Assembly: GCA_030041475.1 (NCBI GenBank)
Contig: JASHNU010000018.1
Coordinates: forward strand, 1-64,000
Length of the DNA stretch: 64,000 bases
Reading direction: 5' to 3'
Origin: Candidatus Sulfotelmatobacter sp.
Lineage (GTDB): Bacteria > Acidobacteriota > Terriglobia > Terriglobales > Acidobacteriaceae
Part shown: positions 52,096-61,116 of the stretch, one piece after another
Layout of the letters: every line of letters begins with the position of its first letter
How positions within the stretch are numbered: position 1 is the stretch's first letter
Program-made: the position numbers and the translations under genes
The notes under the pieces: model-generated
Databases searched by the model: none
Seen by the model: the letters and a program-made list of their open reading frames with translations, nothing else
Told to the model about the DNA's origin: nothing

Positions 52096-53234
52096 GTGGA
52101 TCTGCTCATTATTGCCCGAACAATGCCCTGGGACCACTCCTGCGGCGAATAGCGGGCAATGTGCGCCGCGCTGTTGGCGCCCATGGTTGCGCGAAGGCTT
52201 GGGTCGCTCGCGAGCCCCTGCATCGCCGAGACCAGAGACGTCACATCCTTCGGAGAAATCAGCAATCCGTTCCAGTTCTCCCGCACCAGGTCTGCGGCGC
52301 ATCCTGCAACCGAGCTGAGAATGACAGGGAGGCCGCACGCCGAAGCTTCATTCACTACCAGTCCCCAAGTATCGGTGTGGGTTGGCAGAATCAGCATTTC
52401 TGCGAGAGCATAATAGGTCACGAGTTGTTCCCGGTGGGTGAAACCAGCAAATTTTATCACCCCCGGCGAGATCATTGCGGCCTCCCGCTCCAGTTGTGCA
52501 CGAGCGGCACCGTCGCCGACGAACACCATCCCGACTCGTTGTCGCATCCGTTCATCGAGCTTCGCATAAGCCGCCAGCAAATCAAACACCCCTTTTTCGG
52601 CTACCAGGCGCCCAACAAACAAGAAGTAACGGTCGGGGAGGCTCAATTCCCTGCGGTACTCGTCTCCATGTTGACAAGCCGCCGCAGCACCCGCGGCGAA
52701 GAAGTCATTGTCCACTGCATTCGGTGCGGTAAAAATAAGCTCATCCTTGATTTTGTGAACCCGCAGATACTCCGCGGCCGATTTTCCCGGAACCACAAAT
52801 CCGCTGCAAAGGCGAAAGAATTCTTCCTTCAGCATTTCCACTGCTGCATGTCCGTGGCGCTGGTCCTGCAGATTGCTCTCGGACCACAAGAGAAACGGAA
52901 TGCGGCGCGACCGCGCCCAGAACAACGCCCGCCAGGAGGCAAGGTAGTTGTAGCCGCCGCATAGAATTGCATTCGGCGCGGCAGTTCCCAGGGCCGATCC
53001 TACGCCGCGATTAAGCAGCAAATTGTACCTGCCCACGCGCTTCCGCCACGACTGCAGAACCACGTACGGAAACTTTATTTCTTCCCGGTAGACCGGCCAC
53101 TGCCGCAACTCAGGATCCGTCTCCGCCAGAAAGATCACCTGCAGATCGACTTCCTCCAGACCGGCGAGCGCGTTGAACAGTGGAATCCGGTAGGGAGAAA
53201 TAATTTCGGTAAGAATAGCCAGCCGGCGCTTCAT
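52092..53234 (-). CDS. GT4-family glycosyltransferase (b)
   Basis: A 380-residue GT-B enzyme. Acceptor domain: LTEIISPYRIPLFNALAGL. Donor domain: YFLFVGRLVAEKGVFDLLAAYAKL, then VKFAGFTHREQLVTYYALAEMLILPTHTDTWGLVVNEASACGLPVI, in which the catalytic Glu region ends the sugar-nucleotide site. It resembles PimA/WbaZ-type enzymes of polysaccharide loci. ATGA overlap with its upstream neighbour, and its TGA overlaps the polymerase start. Confidence 0.92.
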   Translation of the reverse strand: MKRRLAILTEIISPYRIPLFNALAGLEEVDLQVIFLAETDPELRQWPVYREEIKFPYVVLQSWRKRVGRYNLLLNRGVGSALGTAAPNAILCGGYNYLASWRALFWARSRRIPFLLWSESNLQDQRHGHAAVEMLKEEFFRLCSGFVVPGKSAAEYLRVHKIKDELIFTAPNAVDNDFFAAGAAAACQHGDEYRRELSLPDRYFLFVGRLVAEKGVFDLLAAYAKLDERMRQRVGMVFVGDGAARAQLEREAAMISPGVIKFAGFTHREQLVTYYALAEMLILPTHTDTWGLVVNEASACGLPVILSSVAGCAADLVRENWNGLLISPKDVTSLVSAMQGLASDPSLRATMGANSAAHIARYSPQEWSQGIVRAIMSRST

Positions 53235-54463
53235 GCGGCGGACTCCCCGTAGATTCGCGCGAGAGTCTCCGCCTGCTGGGCTAGTGTGAGTCTTTCGAGT
53301 ACGGTGTCTCGCGCTGCTCTTCCCAGACTGCGGCGGCGGGACTCGTCGCGCAGCAGCATGGCGAGCGCCAGGGCCAGTTCTCTTTCGTTCTCAGGGCCAA
53401 CAAGAAATCCGTTGGTCCCGTGCTGAATGATCTCGGCAATTCCTTGCCCGCGACAACCGATCACCGGTTTACCCGTCGCCATAGCTTCGAGATATACGCA
53501 TCCCAGGCCTTCATACCGACTGGGCAGCGCGAACAGCATGCAGCGGCGCATCGCTGCGGCAACCTCGTGCCGCGGCTGCCTTCCGAGGAATCGCACTCGA
53601 TCTGAAATGTGCAGCTCGCGGGCCAGGGCCTGCAAACGCGAGAGTTCCGGCCCCTCGCCGATGATCTCCAGCGCAAGGGCTGGAAAGTCGCCTGCCAGTG
53701 AGGCAACGGCGCGGATCAACACAGCGTGTCCTTTGATCGGGATCAGGTTGCCGACACTCAGGATGCTCTGCGAGACGTTCGCCGGTCCGCCGGAGTCGGC
53801 CTCACTTCCCGGTGAGAATAATTCCGGATCGACCGCGTTAAACACCACCGAAGTGCGGGCTGCCCGGCCAATACCTTCGAGAACCAGTTCGCGCACGTGC
53901 TCGCTGATGCAGATCACACGCCGCGAACTTCGATAAACACGCTGCGAAATGCGGCGGCACCATTGACCCGCTCGGCCGCCGACTTGTTCCGTCGAAAAGG
54001 CATCGAGCCCATGCACGGACACGACATACGGAATCCCGAGTTCTGTGCTCAGCAGCATGGCCGCATGGCCACAGGGCAGCGCTGCGTGTGCATGAATCAA
54101 ATCGATCCGTTGCCAGCGCTGCAGTTTGCGCACGCGTCCCACAATCCGCGCAAATAAGAACGCGCCAGCCGTCGGAAGACCGAAGCCTCCGGGAAGAGAA
54201 AAATAGCGCAGCCACTCCGACGGCACTGCCGACGTCCGCGGGCAGTGCTTCTCACGATAAAAGGGCTGCACCGCGAATACGGTATTCGTCACTCCGATCG
54301 TAGCCAGGACTTCAAGCGGCTCTGAGACAAAGCAGCCCCCGGCTTCGTCGCGCTCGCTGGGATAAAACGGCGTCAGGGTGAGAAGGTGGATCGGCTTGCG
54401 GTGCGCCCCAGTACGGCCCACGCTTTGGGCGAGCACGGGCGGCAGCTGTGGATTCGAGTTCAC
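53231..54463 (-). CDS. GT4-family glycosyltransferase (c)
   Basis: A 410-residue GT-B enzyme: PIHLLTLTPFYPSERDEAGGCFVSE near the start, IHAHAALPCGHAA, VHGLDAF, then the donor domain ILSVGNLIPIKGHAVLIRAVA and RCMLFALPSRYEGLGCVYLEAMATGKPVIG. I place the start at GTG 54463, where it overlaps the asparagine-synthetase stop as GTGA, in line with the operon. The frame is open 83 codons further but that stretch is antisense to the neighbour's 3' end and not protein-like. Confidence 0.9.
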   Translation of the reverse strand: MNSNPQLPPVLAQSVGRTGAHRKPIHLLTLTPFYPSERDEAGGCFVSEPLEVLATIGVTNTVFAVQPFYREKHCPRTSAVPSEWLRYFSLPGGFGLPTAGAFLFARIVGRVRKLQRWQRIDLIHAHAALPCGHAAMLLSTELGIPYVVSVHGLDAFSTEQVGGRAGQWCRRISQRVYRSSRRVICISEHVRELVLEGIGRAARTSVVFNAVDPELFSPGSEADSGGPANVSQSILSVGNLIPIKGHAVLIRAVASLAGDFPALALEIIGEGPELSRLQALARELHISDRVRFLGRQPRHEVAAAMRRCMLFALPSRYEGLGCVYLEAMATGKPVIGCRGQGIAEIIQHGTNGFLVGPENERELALALAMLLRDESRRRSLGRAARDTVLERLTLAQQAETLARIYGESAA

Positions 54464-56331
54464 GCGGGCAGCGCCTCGCGGCAGCGTCGGCTCAACACCA
54501 GCCAGCGAAACAACTGATCGCTGCGATCTGCGCCCGCCTGGTGTTCCTGAAACAGTTGCCACGCTGGCGCCACGTCCAGCACATTTCGCAAAACACAAGG
54601 GAACTCGTTTAAAGCCTGCTCCATCGCGGCGCGGAGGCTGGTTCGAAACCATGTAGCCAGAGGCGGAGTGAAGCCACGCTTTTCGCGCCACCGGATTTGC
54701 TCCGGCACCCAATCCGGCAGAGCGCGCCGCAACAGCGCCTTCCCGAGATTGCGCTCGAAGTGATAATGCGGCGGCAGGTTGCGCACATAGTCCATCAGAT
54801 CACGATCCAGAAAAGGCGTACGGCACTCTAGCGCTGACCGCATGCTGGCGCGATCCACCTTCACCAGAATTTGTTCGGGAAGGTACATGGCAGTCATCGC
54901 TTCGATGGCCGATTCAGGGTATGGAAGGCGAGCGTGATGCTGAGCGCAAATACGCAATTCATCGAGCCCTTCGGCAGCGGCGGACTTCGACGAAGCGAGG
55001 AACAAATTGAGCATACCGTCGCGCTGCGCCTGCGGATAGAGGAGGCTCCAGTCTGAACCAGCGAGAAACGACAACAGTCCCACGCCGCGCCAGGAACCAT
55101 TCCACAGCGACAACGTTGCGCCCGCGAGCGCGTTTACGCCCGGCAGCCGACGCAGGCTATGAAGTGAATAGTAGCGAAAAAACTCGCGATAGCCGGCGAA
55201 GCACTCGTCTCCGCCGTCGCCCGACAACATCACCTTGCAGTGCTCGCGCGCAGCACGGCATACCGCGAAGGTCGGGAACATGGAAGCGTCGGCAAATGGC
55301 TCGTCGTAGTGTTCAATCAACGCATCGAAGGAACTCAGCATCTGCTCGGAGCTGAAGTGGACTTCCTGGTGATCCGAGCCAATTCGCTCTGCGACCAGGC
55401 GGGCATACGGCGATTCATCCAGTTCATCGTCGTCGAAAGACGCACAGAATGTGCTGAGCTTCGCGCCCGGCATCAGCTCGCGCATCACACTCACCACGAA
55501 CGTCGAGTCGATCCCGCCCGACAGAAATGCAGCGAGCGGCACATCGCTGCGCAACCGGAGTCGAACTGACTCGCGTACGCGATGACGAATCTCTTCCACC
55601 GCTTCTGCTTTGCTGATGGACGTGCCCGAACGATGTGCCGGCAGCTCCGGCTCCCAGTAACGCCAGCAGCGGATTCCTCTGTCGGCTTCTACAGTCAGCG
55701 CCTCTCCGGCCATTAATTTGCGCACTCCCTGCAGATGAGTTCGCGGCGCCGGAATGTATCGCAGCGCCAGAAACTGCGCCACGGCAGCCACGTCGAGCCG
55801 GCGGTCCAACTGCGGCAGTAGCATCAACGCTTTCAGCTCGGATCCGAACGCAATCCCGTGCCCAAAAATCGGCGCCCAGTAGAGTGGCTTCTCGCCGAAA
55901 GGGTCGCGGGCGGCAAAGAGGAGTTTTTTCTTTTCGTCCAACAAAACGAAGGCGAACATTCCGACGAGTTCATCGAGCAGCGCAGTTCCTTTCTCCTCGT
56001 ACAGATGAACCAGCACTTCGCAATCGCTGTGCGTGCGGAAATGGTGCCCCTGTTCGATCAGCCGTGCACGCAACTCAATGTAGTTGTAGATTTCCCCGTT
56101 GCAGATGACCCAGACGGTTTCATCTTCATTGCGCAGCGGCTGTTTGCCGCCTTCAACGTCAATGATCGAAAGCCGCGTGTGGCCGAGCAGGCACCGGCCC
56201 TCGAGCCGCTCTTCACATCCGCGATCGTCAGGCCCGCGATGGTGGATTAACTCCTGCGCCCGCTGGGACCAAGCCCGCATGGCGTCGTCGAGACGCGATG
56301 ACGGGTCGAAAACTCCGTAGATTCCGCACAT
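54460..56331 (-). CDS. asnB: Class-B asparagine synthetase homologue 3
   Basis: A 623-residue protein with Cys2 (MCGIYG), HRGPDDRG, CNGEIYNY and a canonical SGGIDS loop near residue 265. The start must be the ATG at 56331 so that Cys2 is exposed after Met removal; nine upstream codons are ignored. It is the third such enzyme of the locus and the only one in the right-hand operon. Probably an amidotransferase for a uronic acid or similar sugar, by analogy with WbpS. It follows the GT4 (d) stop by a single base. Confidence 0.9.
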   Translation of the reverse strand: MCGIYGVFDPSSRLDDAMRAWSQRAQELIHHRGPDDRGCEERLEGRCLLGHTRLSIIDVEGGKQPLRNEDETVWVICNGEIYNYIELRARLIEQGHHFRTHSDCEVLVHLYEEKGTALLDELVGMFAFVLLDEKKKLLFAARDPFGEKPLYWAPIFGHGIAFGSELKALMLLPQLDRRLDVAAVAQFLALRYIPAPRTHLQGVRKLMAGEALTVEADRGIRCWRYWEPELPAHRSGTSISKAEAVEEIRHRVRESVRLRLRSDVPLAAFLSGGIDSTFVVSVMRELMPGAKLSTFCASFDDDELDESPYARLVAERIGSDHQEVHFSSEQMLSSFDALIEHYDEPFADASMFPTFAVCRAAREHCKVMLSGDGGDECFAGYREFFRYYSLHSLRRLPGVNALAGATLSLWNGSWRGVGLLSFLAGSDWSLLYPQAQRDGMLNLFLASSKSAAAEGLDELRICAQHHARLPYPESAIEAMTAMYLPEQILVKVDRASMRSALECRTPFLDRDLMDYVRNLPPHYHFERNLGKALLRRALPDWVPEQIRWREKRGFTPPLATWFRTSLRAAMEQALNEFPCVLRNVLDVAPAWQLFQEHQAGADRSDQLFRWLVLSRRCREALPA

Positions 56332-56332
56332 T

Positions 56333-57388
56333 TCAGTGCTCTCGCCGCCTGGCTGCAACCTGTTCGAACGCTTCTTGCCACTTTCCTGCGATCACGTCCC
56401 AGTCGAATTTCTGCGCGTGCGCAATCGCCGCCTGCGCCATGGCAAGTCGTATCTCGGGCTGCCGGATCAACAAGTCTAACTTTTCACCGAGCTCACCGTC
56501 CGTGTCGGCGAGGAAACCGGTTGAGCCATCGACCACATAGTCGGGACAGTAAATTCTCATCGCGACAAGGGGAAGTCCGCTGGCCGCCGCTTGTCCCAGA
56601 ACCTGCGGATGTCCTTCCACGACGCTTGGGAAAAAGAAAATGTTGGCGCGCCGCATTTCATCTCCTAGCTGCGCGAGCGACAGATGCCCCAGGAACTCCA
56701 CATTGCCGAACCCAGTCTGTGCCGCGAGATCCTTGCAGACCTGCTCTTCTTCCCCAGTGCCGGCGATACGAAACCGCACTTCGGGCCATCGTGCTGCGTG
56801 CCGGACGACCAGCGGCACGCGCTTATACGGCCGAAACGATCCGGCATAGAGAACCACGAGCGGAGCTCCAGAGGTGCGTTCGGAGCTCGATGGAAAAAAG
56901 TTGCGACGGTCGATGCCGCTGTGAAGTGTTGCGGCGTCGACGCCGAGTTTTTCTCGCAGCAACTGAGCCAAGTAGCCGTTGTTGGCAAAGACCGCGTCTG
57001 CTTCACGAATATTGCGTTCGCGTGCCGGCGCATACGGCCCGGAATACAACCCTCCGGAAACAACGTATGTGACCATCGCTGTCTTGAATCCGAAGTATCG
57101 GCGTGCGGTGAGAAAATACCTGTCCAGCAGGCCCTCCCGCGGAAAGAAATACACGTCCGGCACGTCTCGGAGAATCCGCACGAGTGTACGCGCAGTATTT
57201 CCGTGTTTGTGCCAGCGCAGCAACCGTGTGTTCGGACGTGACGCGATGCGCGGATCGACCACGCCTTCATATAGCATGGTCACGGCGGCGCGCCGCGGAT
57301 CGAGGCGTACAACAATTTCCTTTACGGAGAGATTTTGCGCGTTGGTATCAGCTTCGTCCGCAAACGACGGCGTGAAGATCTTTATCAT
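56333..57388 (-). CDS. GT4-family glycosyltransferase (d)
   Basis: A 351-residue GT-B enzyme, slightly compact. Donor domain signatures: VVLYAGSFRPYKRVPLVVRHA, then FLGHLSLAQLGDEMRRANIFFFPSVVEGHPQVLGQAAASGLPLVA, in which the usual second Glu of E-x7-E is Gln (EGHPQVLGQA). The sugar specificity is unknown. The start is 13 bases after the stop of the alkaline-phosphatase-superfamily gene. Confidence 0.9.
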   Translation of the reverse strand: MIKIFTPSFADEADTNAQNLSVKEIVVRLDPRRAAVTMLYEGVVDPRIASRPNTRLLRWHKHGNTARTLVRILRDVPDVYFFPREGLLDRYFLTARRYFGFKTAMVTYVVSGGLYSGPYAPARERNIREADAVFANNGYLAQLLREKLGVDAATLHSGIDRRNFFPSSSERTSGAPLVVLYAGSFRPYKRVPLVVRHAARWPEVRFRIAGTGEEEQVCKDLAAQTGFGNVEFLGHLSLAQLGDEMRRANIFFFPSVVEGHPQVLGQAAASGLPLVAMRIYCPDYVVDGSTGFLADTDGELGEKLDLLIRQPEIRLAMAQAAIAHAQKFDWDVIAGKWQEAFEQVAARRREH

Positions 57389-57401
57389 TCCCGGCGTAAG
57401 G

Positions 57402-58928
57402 TCAGTGGGCAGGCTGAGAGATTACTGGCGAAGCCCGGTTCGCTGGTTTTTCCCATTCTAGCCGAAGTTCGTGGAGGCGAGCCTGCGCCCGCAGCCTTTC
57501 GTCTCTCGCCCGCTGCAAATGCAGGTAAGCGATTTCAAGCAGGTGCCGCCGCACGGGCTTCTGTGCCGCGGGCGCCAGAGGCGCGTTCTCGCCGGGATCG
57601 GCTTCGAGGTCGTAGAGTTCATCACGCTTCGTGTCGAAGTGCAGGCTGAGCTTGAAGCGCGCTTCTCTGACCGACAAAACACGCGGCCGCAGACGATTCT
57701 CCGGGTGGAGGGGATTGGTGCAGCCCGCCACGCTTTCCGAAATGGCAATCGCATCGAAGTTTTCTGCCGCGTACATTTGCGGCCAATAACTGCGCCCTTG
57801 AAAGGCAGCAGGGGCGAGTAGTTGCGCCGCCTCCAGCAACGTTGGCGCCAGATGTAGCATGCTGAAGACGCCTTTCACCCCGTTTTTCTTGCTGTTCCCC
57901 GCGCGGCCCGGCACGCGCACCAGCAGCGGCACGCGAATCAATTCCTCCGACAATCGCGACGGCGGGTGAAAGCGGCCACCATGGTCCAGAAACTCTTCTC
58001 CGTGGTCAGCGGTGAAGGCAAAGATGCAGTCGTCCCATTTCTTCGACAGCCGCAACGTCTCGATCAATCGCCTAGTCTGTTCGTCCACCCAGCGAATTCC
58101 GGCATCATAGAGATTCATCACTTCGTCGCGATGCCAAGCCAGTCGCCGCGGCCCGATATCGGATCGATTCCAAAATGAATTGAGATAGCGCACCCGAAAG
58201 GGCGTGACCGGATCGCACTCCATGAGTCTGAGTGCTTGCTCTTTTGGGCAGTAGGGCGCGTGCGGGTCCATCAAGTGCAGCCAGAGAAAAAAGGGCTTGT
58301 CACCGACAGACGCCAGCCAGTTGCAGGCATGATCGACAATGATTTCGGCTGCTGGGAACCGACGCAGCGCATCGAGCGATTCGGCGGCCGGAGTCACCCG
58401 CTGGCAATACTGAAAATATAGTTCGTCGTAAGCCAACCTCAGCGGTCCCAGGCTGGGGCGAACTTTCTGGATAGCCCGATTCAGGCGGCTCATCCAGCCA
58501 CTAACTGGAACAGCATGCGCCTGAGGGTCGGCATGCTTTCGGTCGAAAGGCGCTGTCAACTCATCTTTCAGAAAATCGCGGAAGGTATCAAATCCCAGTT
58601 CATAGCCGAAACGCGAGGAGATGTACGGATTGGCCGCGCCGAACGACGCCGTGGCGTATCCAGCCTGTTTCAAAACGGACGCCAGGGTCGGTTCGCCGGG
58701 CGCCAGGCCCAGCACATCGCGCCCCAGCGCCAGCGGGTATCGCGATGCCAGGATCGCGGGAAACGAATAATAAGTTGGCGCGCCGGCGACAATCGCTGCC
58801 GGAAAAACGAAACTTTCGGCCGCGAGCGCGTCCAGAAAGGGAGTCGTCGCGCGCCCATAGCCCATAAAGCCAACGTGGTCTGCCCGTAAACAATCCACCG
58901 TGAGCAGCAGGATTGATTTCCGCATCAT
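57402..58928 (-). CDS. Alkaline-phosphatase-superfamily hydrolase/transferase, annotated type 'sulfatase' but without the sulfatase nucleophile motif
   Basis: A 508-residue protein. The first metal Asp is in ILLLTVDCLRADHVGFMGY, and the second metal site is FTADHGEEFLDHGG. A type-I sulfatase would show C/S-x-P-x-R at about residues 50-60, but here the segment reads GAPTYYSFPAILASRYP, with no such motif, so formylglycine sulfatase activity is unlikely. Thr/Ser nucleophiles of phosphoglycerol- or phosphoethanolamine-transferase type are possible. No signal peptide is evident. It abuts the NodB-like gene (stop 58929, start 58928). Confidence 0.85.
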   Translation of the reverse strand: MMRKSILLLTVDCLRADHVGFMGYGRATTPFLDALAAESFVFPAAIVAGAPTYYSFPAILASRYPLALGRDVLGLAPGEPTLASVLKQAGYATASFGAANPYISSRFGYELGFDTFRDFLKDELTAPFDRKHADPQAHAVPVSGWMSRLNRAIQKVRPSLGPLRLAYDELYFQYCQRVTPAAESLDALRRFPAAEIIVDHACNWLASVGDKPFFLWLHLMDPHAPYCPKEQALRLMECDPVTPFRVRYLNSFWNRSDIGPRRLAWHRDEVMNLYDAGIRWVDEQTRRLIETLRLSKKWDDCIFAFTADHGEEFLDHGGRFHPPSRLSEELIRVPLLVRVPGRAGNSKKNGVKGVFSMLHLAPTLLEAAQLLAPAAFQGRSYWPQMYAAENFDAIAISESVAGCTNPLHPENRLRPRVLSVREARFKLSLHFDTKRDELYDLEADPGENAPLAPAAQKPVRRHLLEIAYLHLQRARDERLRAQARLHELRLEWEKPANRASPVISQPAH

Positions 58929-60116
58929 CTACGCTTCCCGCTGTGCCATCGTTTCAGCCCGTGTAAATTTCTTCCGGATGACCCTCACTTGTGTCGCACC
59001 GGCATTGCCGCTCAAAGTCTGGCATGAACCTTTGGTGAGCAACTCGTAAAGCTCTTCGTCGCGCAAGTACAGCAGATCGGGATACCTGGACTCGAGAGCT
59101 ACCAGGAACTCGTCCAGAACTCGCAGCGTGGCGCTGCGAAAATCCCTTACCGTGGAATGAAAATTGATGGAGTGGACGCAAACGACCGCCGGCATGCCGC
59201 GCGCAAAGGCGGCTTCCGCGCGCCGCACACACCTTTCAACCGAAAAATTCGGATCTACCGCCGGCTCAAACTCCACCGTGCGCGAAATGTGCAGAATGCC
59301 GTAGCGATCGAAGTGTGGGGGCGCAGGTGCTCCCGGACCGTTCTGCGCCACGCGAATTCCGTGCTGCGCCCACGCATTGTGCGTGTCGCCATTAGCGCGG
59401 TATCCGGGAGCACAGGCCGACCCCGGCAGCATCCTGAACAATGCGGCAAACGCTCCCACCGAGTGTCCAATCAGTTGCCGTTGAGTTTCCACGTGCAAGA
59501 ACCTCTTGTCCTCCGGTTTCTCCGGATCCCAATATTCGTAGCCGATCCAAGGCGCACGCCAGAAGATGTAAGGCGTTCCGGCCTGCCAGAGCATTCGCAT
59601 GAAATGGGCCCGCTCGCCGTCTCCAGCCAAATTGCGCTGCATCGAGAGGGGGCAAAAGTGCGTCGTGCCGTGCAAAGCCGGATGAAACACCCGGTCTCGA
59701 ATGCCTTCGCGATAAGCCTCAATCAGCCCCGGCCGCCTCCATCCCTGAGGCAGGCCCTCAGCCAGCGCCAGAAGATGAATTTCCCGAAAATCTGCCGCGC
59801 GCATTTTGGCGAAGTCCAGGTTCGCCACGATGAAATTCATCTGCAAGCAAGGATGTCGGCCGCCCGAGTCGCGGTGCACCTTCAGGGTCGAGTTCAAGGC
59901 CGCCACATCTTCCGCCGTTTCGAGCGTGTAGAAATCGTACGGCTGGTCGCCCAGCGTCAGCCCCGCCGCCTGCAGTTGTTCCAGTCCCTCGTGATCGCGC
60001 AGGCCCACGCGTCCCCAGTCGTCACTCTGGAAGAGCACGAGCGGCCGCGTGAAATGAAAACCGGTCACAGGCAACAGATCGCGGCCCAACTGCCGAAGCT
60101 TTCGCACGAAACTCAT
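58929..60116 (-). CDS. NodB-like (polysaccharide-deacetylase superfamily) protein
   Basis: A 395-residue protein. FQSDDWGRVG holds an Asp-Asp pair like the first motif of carbohydrate esterase family 4, and FHPALHGTTHF and VCVHSINFHST supply His residues that could bind the metal. The overall match is distant, so N-deacetylation of a sugar is only a suggestion. It sits in the operon between a methyltransferase (61-base gap) and the phosphatase-superfamily gene, both of which could act on the same polymer. Confidence 0.6.
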   Translation of the reverse strand: MSFVRKLRQLGRDLLPVTGFHFTRPLVLFQSDDWGRVGLRDHEGLEQLQAAGLTLGDQPYDFYTLETAEDVAALNSTLKVHRDSGGRHPCLQMNFIVANLDFAKMRAADFREIHLLALAEGLPQGWRRPGLIEAYREGIRDRVFHPALHGTTHFCPLSMQRNLAGDGERAHFMRMLWQAGTPYIFWRAPWIGYEYWDPEKPEDKRFLHVETQRQLIGHSVGAFAALFRMLPGSACAPGYRANGDTHNAWAQHGIRVAQNGPGAPAPPHFDRYGILHISRTVEFEPAVDPNFSVERCVRRAEAAFARGMPAVVCVHSINFHSTVRDFRSATLRVLDEFLVALESRYPDLLYLRDEELYELLTKGSCQTLSGNAGATQVRVIRKKFTRAETMAQREA

Positions 60117-60177
60117 CGTGATGCGACCCCAGCCGTCATTTCCGGGCCATTAAGTTTGGACCGCCAAGTCCAAAGCT

Positions 60178-60891
60178 TTATTTCTTCGCCCATGCGCTGT
60201 AATTCGCCGTAAATTGATCGTTGTTGCTGCTTGCCATATGTTCCAGCACTTCGCCCCACAAATTCAACATCGGGCAGATCGTCCATCGGTAAACTTTGCG
60301 CAGCGCCTCGTAGCGAGCAAAGATACTGAGACAAACATTCACGGTGCGAAAGAAGCCGAGCAGGCTGCCACCTTCAGGAACAATTTCCGACTGGCTGAAA
60401 ACCGCGAGGAGTTGCCGTATCGCGGCGGGAAGAAAGCGCCATGCGTCTTCGTCGGCGTCGCGCACGCTCGCCGCCGGCACACTTAAGAACAGGCAACCGC
60501 CGGGCTTGAGCACACGATGGATTTCCGCGATCGCTACTGCAGGTTCGGGAATGTACTCCAAAACCTGCGTGCAGATCACGAGGTCGAATCGATCGCTGGC
60601 CAATGGAATCTGTTCACCGCGCGCCACGATGTTCACCAACGGCGTCTGCCTCAAATCAACGGCGACATAACGGCGCAGGCTTCCCGCGAGCAACGGACGA
60701 TACGGTTGAATGCGCCCGCCCAGGTCGAGCACGTCAAGTTCGCGCGGCTCCAACTGCGCCAGCCATTTTTGGAAAATGTCGCGCCGGCGCCGCAGTACGG
60801 GCCAGCTGGGATTGGTCAGCGACGGATACAATCGCTCCTTTGCCTCGCGCTCGACGTCCTCCAGTCTCTCCATATGCTCGGCGTTCGCCAC
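60178..60891 (-). CDS. Class I SAM methyltransferase
   Basis: A 237-residue protein. VLDLGGRIQPYRPLL is a variant SAM motif I with GG instead of GxGxG, followed by an acidic strand end (AVDLRQ), FDLVICTQVLEYIPEP and LKPGGCLFLSVPAA. It belongs to the Methyltransf_11 group. It is read from GTG at 60891; an ATG six codons in (60873) is an alternative. The target is probably a sugar of the polymer. Confidence 0.85.
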   Translation of the reverse strand: MANAEHMERLEDVEREAKERLYPSLTNPSWPVLRRRRDIFQKWLAQLEPRELDVLDLGGRIQPYRPLLAGSLRRYVAVDLRQTPLVNIVARGEQIPLASDRFDLVICTQVLEYIPEPAVAIAEIHRVLKPGGCLFLSVPAASVRDADEDAWRFLPAAIRQLLAVFSQSEIVPEGGSLLGFFRTVNVCLSIFARYEALRKVYRWTICPMLNLWGEVLEHMASSNNDQFTANYSAWAKK

Positions 60892-60918
60892 AACGGCGGC
60901 CGCGGCTCATATCTCCTT

Positions 60919-61116
60919 TCAGAGATAACCCAGTTCCCGCAGCCGATCTTCGACCAGACGCTGCTCGGCCTGATCGAATTGAGCGCCTTCGTCGTGCAAC
61001 AACTCACGCAACACGAAAGTGAGCAATTCCTCCACGCTCGCGAAGGTTCGCCCGAATTTCTTCTCCGCTTCCGCGCAAAGGTCGGCGGGAAGTTGCACAT
61101 CCCTGGTTTCGGTCAC
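60919..61116 (-). CDS. 65-residue ribbon-helix-helix-like small protein
   Basis: MTETRDVQLPADLCAEAEKK has the strand-plus-helix start of CopG/RHH proteins (V-x-L-P), followed by two helices, and the end is EQRLVEDRLRELGYL. Tails like RLRxLGYL also end some alkaline-phosphatase-superfamily proteins (recollection, not checked). It overlaps the flippase stop as ATGA, so it is clearly translated with the operon. Function is unknown; DNA binding or a partner for the enzyme downstream are both conceivable. Confidence 0.6.
   Translation of the reverse strand: MTETRDVQLPADLCAEAEKKFGRTFASVEELLTFVLRELLHDEGAQFDQAEQRLVEDRLRELGYL

Noticed and set aside
52096-52338. 81-codon extension of the polymerase
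   Set aside because: Overlaps the upstream glycosyltransferase in another frame; the ATGA overlap supports the shorter form.
54464-54712. N-terminal extension of GT4 (c)
   Set aside because: Lies antisense/out of frame to the AsnB 3' end; sequence is Arg/Gly/Pro-rich, and the GTGA overlap at 54463 gives a proper start.
57402-58928. Calling this gene a type-I sulfatase
   Set aside because: The C/S-x-P-x-R formylglycine motif is not present at the expected place; only the superfamily is supported.
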